From Enterococcus rotai (GTDB taxonomy: Bacteria; Bacillota; Bacilli; Lactobacillales; Enterococcaceae), in contig NZ_CP013655.1 of NCBI RefSeq assembly GCF_001465345.1, forward strand, positions 2,156,102 to 2,220,101: a stretch of 64,000 nt of DNA, read 5' to 3'. Numbering within the stretch: the stretch's first letter is position 1; each line of letters opens with the position of its first letter. Positions 1 to 8,218 of this stretch are shown piece by piece. The notes beneath the pieces were generated by a model. The model worked only from the letters and a program-made list of their open reading frames with translations, did no database searches and was not told the origin of the DNA. The position numbers were made by a program, and so were the translations under genes.

Positions 1-1
1 T

Positions 2-1150
2 GAAGATAATGATACGAAACAATTGAGTTGGTTCCGTGAAATTCTGGAACTACAAGATGAAAGCTACGATGCTTCTGAATTTATGGAAAGTGTTAAAGGT
101 GATATTTTCAGCGATAAAGTCTATGTTTTCACTCCAACTGGTGAAGTGACCGAATTGCCGAAAGGCTCTGGCCCGTTAGACTTTGCTTATAGTGTGCATA
201 CTGAAATCGGGAACAAAACAACGGGTGCCAAAGTCAATGGAAAAATGGTCCAATTGGATTACACACTGAAAAATGGAGATATCATTGAAGTTTTGACCTC
301 GCCAAACTCCTTTGGCCCAAGTCGTGACTGGTTGAAAATGGTTGCGACCAGTAAGGCGCGAAACAAAATCAAACGATTCTTTAAAGTTCAAGATCGTGAA
401 GTCAACATTATCAAAGGTCACGACGCCATCAGTAAGTACTTGATCGAACACGGTTTTACGCCAAAAGAATTTCTAAGTAAAACGAAAATGGCGGAAGCAC
501 TAGATCGTTTTAATTTCCAAACAGAAGATGATCTTTATGCGGCTGTTGGTTACGGTGAAATCAGTGCTCAAGTGGTCTTTAATCGTTTAACAGAAAAAGA
601 ACGAAAAGAGCAAGAAATCGAACGCCAAAAACAAGAAGCAGAAGAATTAATGACACAACCTGTCAAAAAAGAATCCGATAAGATGAAAGTTCGTCATGAG
701 GGCGGCATCGTGATTCAAGGTGTTGAAAATCTGCTTGTTCGTATCAGTCGTTGTTGTAATCCTGTTCCTGGGGATGAAATCGTCGGATACATCACAAAAG
801 GCCGTGGGGTTTCAATTCATAGAGCTGATTGTCCTAACGTGCAACATCAAGAAGAACTTGCCCAACGCTTGATAGAAGTGGAATGGGAAGATACTGACAA
901 TTCGAATAAAGAGTATGATGCTGATTTAGAGATTTACGGCTATAATCGCAGTGGATTACTGAATGATGTCTTACAAGTCATCAGTTCAATGACTAAAAAT
1001 TTAGTGAGTGTAGAAGCCAAACCGACTAAAAATAAAATGGCGATGATCCACGTCACAGTGAAGATTCAAAATCTAGCACATTTGAAAACAATCGTAGATA
1101 AAATCAAAAATATACCGGACGTTTATAATGTCCGTCGTACCAATGGCTAG
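2..1150 (+). CDS. rel: RelA/SpoT-family (p)ppGpp synthetase/hydrolase, C-terminal part
   Basis: The frame is open back to base 2, so the gene starts before the window; 382 C-terminal residues are visible. They hold a TGS domain (about residues 35-95, beginning [12 protein letters not shown]), the conserved-cysteine region with [14 protein letters not shown] (about 250) and a C-terminal ACT domain (about 305-382). These are the regulatory half of long bifunctional Rel enzymes, which make and hydrolyse the stringent-response alarmone and sense uncharged tRNA on ribosomes. The HD hydrolase and synthetase domains must lie upstream. It ends 11 bases before dtd, the usual rel-dtd pairing of Firmicutes, so the two are probably cotranscribed. 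Identity is secure; hydrolase activity cannot be judged here. Confidence 0.97.
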   Translation, partial: EDNDTKQLSWFREILELQDESYDASEFMESVKGDIFSDKVYVFTPTGEVTELPKGSGPLDFAYSVHTEIGNKTTGAKVNGKMVQLDYTLKNGDIIEVLTSPNSFGPSRDWLKMVATSKARNKIKRFFKVQDREVNIIKGHDAISKYLIEHGFTPKEFLSKTKMAEALDRFNFQTEDDLYAAVGYGEISAQVVFNRLTEKERKEQEIERQKQEAEELMTQPVKKESDKMKVRHEGGIVIQGVENLLVRISRCCNPVPGDEIVGYITKGRGVSIHRADCPNVQHQEELAQRLIEVEWEDTDNSNKEYDADLEIYGYNRSGLLNDVLQVISSMTKNLVSVEAKPTKNKMAMIHVTVKIQNLAHLKTIVDKIKNIPDVYNVRRTNG

Positions 1151-1161
1151 GAGGTATAAAT

Positions 1162-1608
1162 ATGAGAGCAGTGATTCAGCGTGTAACACAAGCTGAAGTG
1201 GTGATCGAGCAACAAAGTGTTGGAAAAATCGGCCAAGGATTTATGATTTTATTGGGAATCCATGAATCAGATACAATAGAGGATGTGGCTTATCTAGTTC
1301 GTAAAATCAGTAAACTTCGTGTATTTGAAGATGATGGCGGTAAAATGAATCTAAGTCTGCAAGAGATTAATGGGAGTATTTTAAGTGTTTCTCAATTCAC
1401 CTTATATGCAGATACGAAAAAAGGCAACCGCCCTAGCTTTATCGAAGCAGCTCGACCGGAAGTCGCAATTCCTTTATATGAGCAATTCAATAAACAATTG
1501 AAAGAATTGGCGATCCCTGTAGAGACAGGTGAATTTGGAGCTGATATGAAAGTATCATTGATCAACGATGGACCAGTAACGATCATTATTGACACAAAAG
1601 ATAAATAA
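1162..1608 (+). CDS. dtd: D-aminoacyl-tRNA deacylase
   Basis: A 148-residue protein of normal Dtd length. It shows the family's two active-site signatures: SQFTL (residues 77-81) and NDGPVT near residue 136, which together form the cross-dimer pocket that admits D-aminoacyl or glycyl esters. The enzyme removes D-amino acids and misattached glycine from tRNA in the cytoplasm. The start ATG has GGAGG at a good distance, just after the rel stop. A strong hairpin terminator follows at 1613, so rel-dtd ends here. Confidence 0.97.
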   Translation: MRAVIQRVTQAEVVIEQQSVGKIGQGFMILLGIHESDTIEDVAYLVRKISKLRVFEDDGGKMNLSLQEINGSILSVSQFTLYADTKKGNRPSFIEAARPEVAIPLYEQFNKQLKELAIPVETGEFGADMKVSLINDGPVTIIIDTKDK

Positions 1609-1612
1609 CAGA

Positions 1613-1656
1613 AACATCATTCCTGAAGGTATTTGCGGGGGAATGATGTTTTTTTT
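1613..1656 (+). terminator. Rho-independent terminator after dtd
   Basis: AACATCATTCC and GGAATGATGTT form an 11-bp perfect stem around a 16-base loop, followed directly by a T-run. It closes the rel-dtd transcript. Confidence 0.9.
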
Positions 1657-1697
1657 ATAAGTTATAAGGAAAGTCACATTAAGGTAGAAATGCTTGG

Positions 1698-1703
1698 TAT
1701 AAT
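1698..1703 (+). promoter_or_regulatory. Extended -10 promoter of the acyltransferase gene
   Basis: TGgTATAAT (TG at 1695, TATAAT at 1698) lies 30 bases before the start codon at 1733. No convincing -35 hexamer is visible, which fits an extended -10 promoter. Confidence 0.55.
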
Positions 1704-1732
1704 GAAGTATCAAGCGATTGTTGAGGTGTACA

Positions 1733-3493
1733 ATGGAAAAATACAAAGAACAATTACAACCGAAATTAAAAAAACTACCTGTACCGGAACTCTATGAAAC
1801 CTTAGCTAGACTAAACGAATGGATTAGCCCTCTAGTCACAGCAGAAGAGCTAGCCGCTTTTCAAACAAAAGCGACAACCTTTAGTACTTCTGTTGGGGCG
1901 CTATTACAAACAGAATTAGTTGAACAAATGGAACAAACCACTGGTAGTTGGTTAGCTCCGTTATGGCAAAAAAGTTATTTAGAAAGTCGTGGACCTTTAC
2001 AAAGTGAATCAAATTTTGCATTGATTATCAAAAAGGAATATTATGATCAAATTAAATCAAAAGAAGCGCGAGCCGCTCAGCTGATTTATCAACTGACTAA
2101 AATTTATCTAAGTTTAGCTGACGGAACATACCCGGTCGAATTTACCAAAAATAATCAACATGTAGATATGTCTTTCTACTTAAATTTTTTCAAAAGCTGT
2201 CGAATACCTGGAAATAAGCAGGATTCCTTTTACAGAGGAGAAACACAAACTGCTGAAATTTACATCATGATTTTTGTAAATGGCGTCTATTTCCGTTTAG
2301 ATGTAACGAATGCATCAGGGCAAATCTATCCTTTGGAGCAATTACAAGAAAATCTGAATTATATTCAATCACTGGAAATAATCCCGAAACAAGGAGAAGA
2401 GTTGATTTCTTATCTAACTGGAGTTGAAAGAGGGTACTCTTATGTGCTTTATCAACAACTCAAACAAGACGAGCTTAATTATCAGAATCTGCAACAGATT
2501 GAAGATGCTTTGTTTATTTTAAGCTTTTCAAATGGCAAAGATGAGTCAAAAGAGGAGTGTATCAACGAAGTTTTATTGAATACGAGCCATCAATTTCTGT
2601 CAAAAACAACCCAAGCAGTCATTACTAAAAATGGTCATATCGGTTTTAATATGGAACACACTGCCATCGATGGTGTACCAACTTTGAACTTACTGACTAA
2701 AATAGTTGAATCATTTAATGCCCCTGCTACTACAATAGCTACGAAATGTTCTTCTGATCTTGCTCAAAAATTGGACTGGACTTTGACGAGCCAAATGATC
2801 GATAGTCTAGAAGCAGCGCGCAAACTTGTGGAAGAAGAAAATGGTTCGTATAGTATCAAACATCGAGTCATTTCAGCTATAGGAAAAGAACGAATGAAGC
2901 AAGCAAACGTCAGTCCAGATGCTTTTTTTCATATTGCCTTAGCGATGGCACAACAAACGGTTTTTGGGAAGCTAAGATCAGTTTATGAACCAGTTGCAAT
3001 GCGTATGTATTATGAGGGACGCACGGAATCAGCTCGTTCAATCAGCGAAGAGAAAAAGCAATTTGTAGAAGCTTTTTACAATAAAAACAAGCGACAAAAC
3101 CAAGAAGCGTTAGTCACATTATTCATTGAAGCTGCAAAGGCGCATTCTGATCGTATTATTCAATGCCAAAACGGTAAAGGTGTGGAGCGTCATCTGTTTG
3201 GCTTGCAAAAAATGATAGTGCGTTCCGAAACAGAGACAACTACTTTTACTGCAGAAGCGCTTAGGATTTTAGGTGACGATTTTATTTCTACTACTGGGAT
3301 TCCTTACAATATTTTAGAATCATTTAGCTTTGGTCCCGTCAACAAAAGTGGTTTTGGTCTGTATTACGGTATTTTAGAGGAAGAAGTGATTTTAACCATA
3401 TCAGCCAAAAAAAATCGTGAACAGCAAGCAATACAACTGCTAGAAGGAATAGAACAAGCGATGATTGAGTTAGCAGAACTTTTAGCTATTTAA
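1733..3493 (+). CDS. Choline/carnitine O-acyltransferase family protein
   Basis: A 586-residue protein with the full carnitine/choline acyltransferase layout known from eukaryotic CrAT and ChAT. It has the N-terminal LPVPEL-like entry, the catalytic His in HTAIDG (His309), the GETQTAEIY region and YEGRTESARSIS, equivalent to the family's carboxylate-binding strand. The family moves acyl groups between CoA and carnitine or choline. ATG 1733 is chosen over the TTG at 1718 because GAGGTG precedes it and family proteins start at the helical MEKYKEQ-like segment. It is monocistronic, with its own promoter and terminator. No carnitine transporter or CoA-transferase gene adjoins it, so substrate and purpose are open. 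The gene lies in a stretch inserted between dtd and hisS, suggesting acquisition. Confidence 0.85.
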   Translation: MEKYKEQLQPKLKKLPVPELYETLARLNEWISPLVTAEELAAFQTKATTFSTSVGALLQTELVEQMEQTTGSWLAPLWQKSYLESRGPLQSESNFALIIKKEYYDQIKSKEARAAQLIYQLTKIYLSLADGTYPVEFTKNNQHVDMSFYLNFFKSCRIPGNKQDSFYRGETQTAEIYIMIFVNGVYFRLDVTNASGQIYPLEQLQENLNYIQSLEIIPKQGEELISYLTGVERGYSYVLYQQLKQDELNYQNLQQIEDALFILSFSNGKDESKEECINEVLLNTSHQFLSKTTQAVITKNGHIGFNMEHTAIDGVPTLNLLTKIVESFNAPATTIATKCSSDLAQKLDWTLTSQMIDSLEAARKLVEEENGSYSIKHRVISAIGKERMKQANVSPDAFFHIALAMAQQTVFGKLRSVYEPVAMRMYYEGRTESARSISEEKKQFVEAFYNKNKRQNQEALVTLFIEAAKAHSDRIIQCQNGKGVERHLFGLQKMIVRSETETTTFTAEALRILGDDFISTTGIPYNILESFSFGPVNKSGFGLYYGILEEEVILTISAKKNREQQAIQLLEGIEQAMIELAELLAI

Positions 3494-3498
3494 AGACG

Positions 3499-3570
3499 AA
3501 AACAATACTGAAAATAATAACGAAGATGATCAATAAGTCTTAACGTTATTCTCGGTATTGTTTATTTTTG
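3499..3570 (+). terminator. Terminator after the acyltransferase gene
   Basis: AAACAATACTGAAAATAATAACG pairs imperfectly with CGTTATTCTCGGTATTGTTT, followed by a T-rich tail; the A-rich 5' side could also stop minus-strand transcription. Confidence 0.75.
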
Positions 3571-3611
3571 TTGATTTTTTCTAGAAGGTAATATGAAATG
3601 ATTTGATTAAA

Positions 3612-3626
3612 TCGTAACCATTACAC
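3612..3626 (+). promoter_or_regulatory. Zur-box-like operator upstream of the zinT-like gene
   Basis: TCGTAACCATTACAC resembles the B. subtilis Zur consensus TCGTAATNATTACGA in 11 of 14 defined positions and has the same 7-1-7 spacing. It lies about 75 bases before a zinc-lipoprotein gene, where a zinc-repressed operator would be expected. The match is by eye against a remembered consensus. Confidence 0.45.
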
Positions 3627-3702
3627 TTTGTGTCAGCTAAAACAGAAAGGGGCTATCAAATAAAGTTGATTTAATCAATAAAATGAAAATGGAGGTTCGT
3701 TT

Positions 3703-4407
3703 ATGAAAACGGAAAAGAAAAAACGATATATAGCAGTAGGCATTTTTTTGTTAGGGGCTATGCTGATTAGTGGGTGTACACAAAATAAGCGTCCAGAAAT
3801 AGCAAATAAGGATTCTGAAACCAGTCAGAGTACCAAAGAAAAGTCCGTGCATGATCATCAACATAAGCACACACATGACGGAGAGTTTGAAGAAGCCGAC
3901 GTTCAAAATAGAACTTTGCAGGATTGGTCTGGTGATTGGTAATCGATTTATCCTTATTTACTTGATGGAACGTTAGATGAAGTACTGGAACATAAAGCAG
4001 AAGAGAAAAAAGACAAAAGTTTTGCTGAGTATAAAGAGTATTATACAACAGGCTATAAGACCGATACACAAAGAATCAAGATCGAAGAAAACACAATTGA
4101 ATTTTTTAAAGGTGAGACATCTCAAAAAGCAGAGTACAAATATGATGGGTATAAAATTTTGACCTACGATTCTGGTAAAAAAGGTGTACGCTATCTATTT
4201 AGCACTATTGACGAAAATAGCGGTGCACCAAAGCATATTCAATTTAGTGATCATAACATCAAGCCAACGAAAGCTGAGCATTTTCATTTGTATTTTGGAG
4301 ATGAGAGTCAGGATACGCTATTGAAAGAATTGGAAAATTGGCCAACCTATTATAAGAGTGATTTATCAGGCGCCGATATTGTCCATGATATGTTGCATTA
4401 TCATTAA
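3703..4407 (+). pseudogene. ZinT-like zinc-binding lipoprotein, interrupted by an in-frame stop
   Basis: Translated through one TAA at 3940-3942, the frame runs unbroken for 234 codons. It encodes a lipoprotein signal peptide (lipobox LISGC), a His-rich linker (HDHQHKHTHD) and a complete ZinT/YodA-type domain that includes YPYLLDGTLDEV, TYDSGKKGVRYLF, HIQFSDHNI and the C-terminal HDMLHYH. The stop falls in the conserved GDW-Q-S/YPYL strand, where family members have Gln, so a single CAA-to-TAA change explains it. ZinT-like proteins capture zinc and hand it to an ABC importer. As sequenced, translation would yield only the 79-residue His-rich stub with its lipid anchor. Rest of the frame is undamaged, so the mutation is recent, or a sequencing error. 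Confidence 0.88.
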
Positions 4408-4411
4408 ACGT

Positions 4412-4449
4412 AAAAAAGAAATGAAGGCAAAATACTTCATTTCTTTTTT
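4412..4449 (+). terminator. Terminator after the zinT-like gene
   Basis: AAAAAAGAAATGAAG and CTTCATTTCTTTTTT form a perfect 15-bp stem with a T-tail, active in either direction. Confidence 0.85.
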
Positions 4450-4613
4450 TAGTCAATTGATATCAAAATAAAGCAGCCTATTCCTACTCATTAATGGAAT
4501 TTTTGCAACAAAATGTCTTAAAAAGCAGAAAGCTAAAGTTTTCTAGCGTTTCTATAGTATAATAATGGCAACTGAGTTGATCAGTCATAAAACAGATGAA
4601 GGATGAGAGCCAA

Positions 4614-5178
4614 TTGGGAAAAATCAGAATCAATAATATGAAGTTTTATACTAAAAATGGTGTTCTACCAGAAGAACGAATTTTAGGGCAACAATTGGAA
4701 GTGGATGTTGAATTAAGATTGTCATTAGATCAGGCTGGTAAGACCGATGATGTGAATGATACCGTATTGTGGTGTGATCATCATGCATTCACGTCCAAGA
4801 CGTACTGAATTATCAGTAGCTGAGGATATTCAAGAGTTTTATCAAGAAAAAATAGAACTTTGTCAAAAAGCGGGAATTGATTTAATGCGAATTTGTTTTG
4901 ATCCAGGCATTGGTTTTGGCAAAACACAAGAAGAAAATATAGAGATCTTAAAACATCCAGAAGCTTTTCGATATCAAGATTATCCGTTGTTGTATGGCGT
5001 ATCAAGAAAACGAACGATTGCGGCATTGACTAATGAAGCTGCCCCTTCAAAACGTGATTTTGGTTCAATTGCTGCTTCATTATTTGCTATAACTAAAGGG
5101 GTAGAAATCGTTCGGGTTCATCAGGTTAAAGGAATGCGAGACACGTTGAATGTGTGGCAAACGCTGAATAGAAACTAG
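4614..5178 (+). pseudogene. folB'-'folP deletion fusion (relic of the folate operon)
   Basis: The 5' part encodes the first ~50 residues of dihydroneopterin aldolase FolB (GKIRINNMKFYTKNGVLPEE ... LDQAGKTDDVNDTV) from a TTG at 4614 with GGATGAG ahead. Near 4764-4775 it jumps into a different frame that encodes the last ~135 residues of dihydropteroate synthase FolP (IIMHSRPRR, FDPGIGFGKTQEENIE, YGVSRKRTIAAL, VHQVKGMRDTLNVW). Both parts are clean at protein level, so one deletion removed the folB end, anything between (folK and others in relatives) and the folP front. The join is out of frame, so neither enzyme is made. This implies loss of this route to folate unless intact copies exist elsewhere. 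Confidence 0.88.
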
Positions 5179-5602
5179 TGTCTACTGTTTTTTTTGAATA
5201 GGTTAAATAATGATCATTCTAATAAGTTTCTTTTAATGAAGATTAAATTAGTTTTTTATTCAGAAAAATTTGCCAACTAATTTTTAATATCTAGTTAATT
5301 TCTTCTAAAAAATCTTGGATTATTTAAATCGGTTTAACGAATTAACCGCAGTTATGTTGTATAATGAAAGATGAGACAACTATTTAAATTTAAAATGGGT
5401 AAATAGACAGTTAGATTTTATAAGTAGATATTCTATTGTTAAAATTAAGTTTGTGTATAGCTGTAATGGTACTTTGTTATGAGAATTCAGGAGTTATAAA
5501 AAATTAATGGTTGGCATCCAGCTATATAAATAAAGTAGTTTTAGCTATTAAGTCTGGTCGGATCTTCATCTGAAAATACTAATGTGTGGGGAGAAATTAA
5601 AA
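5179..5602 (+). other. Intergenic region before the Septu-like operon
   Basis: AT-rich, no gene seen. It contains a near-palindrome CGGTTTAACGAATTAACCG (5331-5349) just upstream of a TATAAT (5360-5365), a plausible operator/promoter for ptuA with a leader of about 230 bases. No reverse transcriptase or retron-like RNA was recognised. Confidence 0.4.
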
Positions 5603-6868
5603 TTGAACATAGAAAAGATTGAAATTAAAAATTTCAAAGGTATTGAACAATTAGATATTAATTTTTCAAAGAGATTCAATCTCATTATTGGAAACAATGG
5701 TTTTGGAAAAACATCTATTTTGGATGCAATCGCAACTGTATTAGGAGGATTTGTAAGTGGGATTGACGGGGTATATGGTCGACATATAAACAATAACGAA
5801 GTTCGTATCGAAACGAAAACACTTGGCGATGCTTCTTACAATGTAGAATATAAAGTTCCTGTAGAACTCACTGCGACTGCTGATTTTAGAGGACATTTGT
5901 ATACTTGGACGAGACGTAAAAGTAGTTATAAAGCGTCTCGTTCAACAATTGAACCTAGAGATATTGCATACCTTTCTAGAGAATTGATTAAAGATAGTAC
6001 GTCCATTATGCCAGTCATCAGTTATCAAGGAGCAGGTAGAATGTGGACTGAAGGGCGAGAACACAAGACGAGTAAAAAAAATGATTTATCTCGTTATGGT
6101 GCTTACGTAGGGAGTCTGTGGCCAAAATCAAATACCAAAAAATTTATTAAATGGTGTGCAAAAATGGAACAAATATCTTGGAGTGAAGATCGCAGAATTA
6201 TGGAATATGAAGTGGTAAAAGATGCGGTTATGACATTTATGAGTGAAATGAATGATTCGAGTGTTACTAAAATTTTTTATAGTAAAAAAGAAGAAGAACT
6301 AGTCTATGAAGAAAATGGAACAAGAATTTCAATCAATTTATTAAGCTCTGGATATCAGGCCTTGATTTGGATGGCATTTGATATTGCTTATCGAATGGCC
6401 GTGTTAAATCCTGAACTGCGAGAAAATATTACACAAGAAACAACCGGGATTATTTTAATTGATGAAATAGATGTCCACTTGCACCCAAGATGGCAGTGGA
6501 AGATAATTAATGCTTTAATGAAAACTTTTCCAAAAGTACAGTTTATTGCAACGACGCATTCTCCTATTGTACTTGCTTCAAGTAGTGAAACAAAAGTAAT
6601 CAGAATAAACGAAAATCATCAAATATCTTATGAGAAATCTTCATATGGTATTCCAATAGAGGATGTTCTAACTGCTTATCAACAAACTGAAAAAGTACCA
6701 AAAGAAGTTAAGAAGAACATCGAACTTTTCTCAAGTCATTTGAGCAATAAACATATTACAGAGGCTGAATTAGCATTGAGAGAGTTGGAGCTGTTGTTAG
6801 GATCAAACAATCCTATAGTAGTTTCTGCTGAGATGGAATTAGAATTTGAAAAAATAGAATTGGATTGA
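5603..6868 (+). CDS. PtuA-like AAA ATPase of a Septu-type defence system
   Basis: A 421-residue RecF/OLD-like ABC ATPase. The N-terminal strand runs into IEIKNFKGIE, Walker A is GNNGFGKT (residues 30-37), the ABC signature-like LLSSGYQALIWM follows, and Walker B with D-loop is IILIDEIDVHLHP (DEID at about 287). An H-loop follows in ATTHSPIVL. Fusion-free ATPases of this size followed directly by a CxxC-HNH protein are the PtuA-PtuB pair of Septu anti-phage systems. TTG 5603 is chosen over ATG 5582 because GGGGAG (5588-5593) precedes it by nine bases and homologues start at this strand. The stop overlaps or abuts the next gene, implying translational coupling. Confidence 0.82.
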   Translation: MNIEKIEIKNFKGIEQLDINFSKRFNLIIGNNGFGKTSILDAIATVLGGFVSGIDGVYGRHINNNEVRIETKTLGDASYNVEYKVPVELTATADFRGHLYTWTRRKSSYKASRSTIEPRDIAYLSRELIKDSTSIMPVISYQGAGRMWTEGREHKTSKKNDLSRYGAYVGSLWPKSNTKKFIKWCAKMEQISWSEDRRIMEYEVVKDAVMTFMSEMNDSSVTKIFYSKKEEELVYEENGTRISINLLSSGYQALIWMAFDIAYRMAVLNPELRENITQETTGIILIDEIDVHLHPRWQWKIINALMKTFPKVQFIATTHSPIVLASSSETKVIRINENHQISYEKSSYGIPIEDVLTAYQQTEKVPKEVKKNIELFSSHLSNKHITEAELALRELELLLGSNNPIVVSAEMELEFEKIELD

Positions 6869-6873
6869 AACCT

Positions 6874-7524
6874 ATGTTGTATATTGAAAAAGGCCGGGAA
6901 CCTAATAGCTTGGTTGGATATAAAAAACAAAAAGACGCTTCATACAGAAATTTGGATTCTTCAGTTAAAATAGATATCAAAAATTCTTTATTAAAAGAAC
7001 AAGGATATTTATGTGCGTATTGTATGTCTAGAATAAGTCTGGATGGCACTTCTGGGGATAAGATGACTATTGAACATTTTCATCCAATATCCGATTTTCC
7101 CAATTTACAATTGGATTATAATAATTTATTAGCTGTTTGTTCTGGAGGTAGCGATAGAGAGAAAGATAAATCTTTAACCTGTGATAAGCACAAGTGTAAC
7201 AACTATTTAGTGCATATTGATCCTCAAAAAAGAAATACCGTAGAAAAAATTAAGTATAAAACGGATGGAATTATTTTTTCAGATGATGAAGATGTTAAGA
7301 CAGAACTCAATACTGTTTTAAATTTGAACTGTTCTGATTCTATGCTAGTTAGCTCTCGTAATAATGTAAAAGAAGAATTAATAAAATTCTTTACTAAATC
7401 GTATCCACGTAGGTGGACAAAAATGGATATTTTAAAAATTAAAAATCGGTTATTAACACCTGATAAAAATGGGAAGTTAACACCGTATATTGGAATTGTT
7501 CTTTATAAGCTAAATAGAAAATAA
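6874..7524 (+). CDS. PtuB-like HNH endonuclease of a Septu-type defence system
   Basis: A 216-residue HNH nuclease of the TIGR02646/PtuB type. It has LCAYCMSRI (Cys47/Cys50), the catalytic EHFHPIS (about 67-73) and a second cysteine pair CDKHKCNNYL, together forming a zinc-stapled HNH fold. In known Septu systems PtuB is the effector nuclease restrained and activated by the PtuA ATPase. ATG 6874 gives the usual MLYIEKG-like start; a TTG at 6865 that overlaps the ptuA stop is an alternative and would couple translation. No terminator follows obviously; the hisS T-box promoter lies about 75 bases downstream. Confidence 0.82.
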   Translation: MLYIEKGREPNSLVGYKKQKDASYRNLDSSVKIDIKNSLLKEQGYLCAYCMSRISLDGTSGDKMTIEHFHPISDFPNLQLDYNNLLAVCSGGSDREKDKSLTCDKHKCNNYLVHIDPQKRNTVEKIKYKTDGIIFSDDEDVKTELNTVLNLNCSDSMLVSSRNNVKEELIKFFTKSYPRRWTKMDILKIKNRLLTPDKNGKLTPYIGIVLYKLNRK

Positions 7525-7596
7525 TATTGTTTTATTTGGAAATTAATAAATAGCAATTGATAAAGAGGGTTATTGTAAAACCAACTAAAATTCTAC

Positions 7597-7866
7597 TTGA
7601 CTTTATTTCCAATCTCTAGTAATTTATAGATACTATAAAAAAATCGATGAAAGAACGAGTAGATTTCAAACTAACTGTAGAAGAGAAAGTTGCCATGGCT
7701 GAAAGCAACTTCATTAGAGAGATCGAAAGACATTCTGGAGATGAACGGAGGAAAAGCCGTTCCGTTACGAGCGTTAATCGTTGGAGGAAAGAGCAATCTT
7801 TCGAACTTAGGTGGTACCGCGTGTGTCTATTCACTCGCCCTTGTATTTATACAAGGGCGAGTTTTT
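7597..7866 (+). promoter_or_regulatory. T-box riboswitch and promoter of hisS-aspS
   Basis: TTGACT (7597) with TAATTT 17 bases on is a possible promoter. The transcript then shows T-box landmarks: GATGAAAGAACGAGTAGA at the stem I base, AGAGAG closing stem I (7716-7721), the CGAAAGACATTCTGGAG linker, and the T-box sequence TTAGGTGGTACCGCG (7807-7821). Next comes a 13-bp terminator stem ACTCGCCCTTGTA / TACAAGGGCGAGT (7833-7862) with a T-run. Uncharged tRNA binding would favour the antiterminator and let hisS be read. CAT at 7712-7714, just before TAGAGAG, is a candidate His specifier; this assignment is tentative. Confidence 0.9.
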
Positions 7867-7873
7867 GTTGTGA

Positions 7874-7945
7874 ATCACCACGACTGGCTTTGCCAGAGTG
7901 GATGATGAACAATACTTGGCGAACAAAGAGAGAGAAGTTACCGTA
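7874..7945 (+). repeat. 72-bp hairpin repeat, copy 1
   Basis: First of two 72-bp direct copies between the T-box terminator and hisS. Shared parts include the perfect hairpin CTGGC-TTT-GCCAG (7884-7896), GTGGATGATGAACAA and GAGAGAAGTTACC. A diverged relative lies near 58170-58240, suggesting a small dispersed intergenic repeat family. Confidence 0.8.
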
Positions 7946-8014
7946 CTAGGAATCACCAAAAGCCTAAGCTTAAAAAAGGTGGAGAATGGAACTGTAGATC
8001 ACTTTAGCTCCTAA

Positions 8015-8086
8015 ATTACCACGACTGGCTTTGCCAGAATGGATGATGAACAACACCTGGCAACCACCGGGAGAGAAGTTACCATA
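8015..8086 (+). repeat. 72-bp hairpin repeat, copy 2
   Basis: Second copy, offset 141 bases from the first, with the identical CTGGCTTTGCCAG hairpin at 8025-8037 and scattered substitutions. The hisS start codon is 132 bases further on; the stretch between (8087-8218) holds only the TAGGAG ribosome binding site. Confidence 0.8.
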
Positions 8087-8218
8087 TATCATAATCGAAA
8101 TAAACGGTAGGACGATTGTTAAAAAAATCCAACCAGCTCTAAGCCAGTTTAAACCAACCAATCTTTATTTTTACTAAAATAAATTACAAATAATGAACAC
8201 TAAATAGGAGATGAAACA

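Noticed and set aside
5179-5602. Retron RNA and reverse transcriptase beside the Septu-like genes
   Set aside because: Septu-type pairs also occur in retrons, but no reverse transcriptase gene or msr/msd-like inverted repeats are present.
7690-7949. Short plus-strand ORFs in the hisS leader
   Set aside because: They lie across the T-box and its terminator; they are products of structured RNA sequence, not genes.
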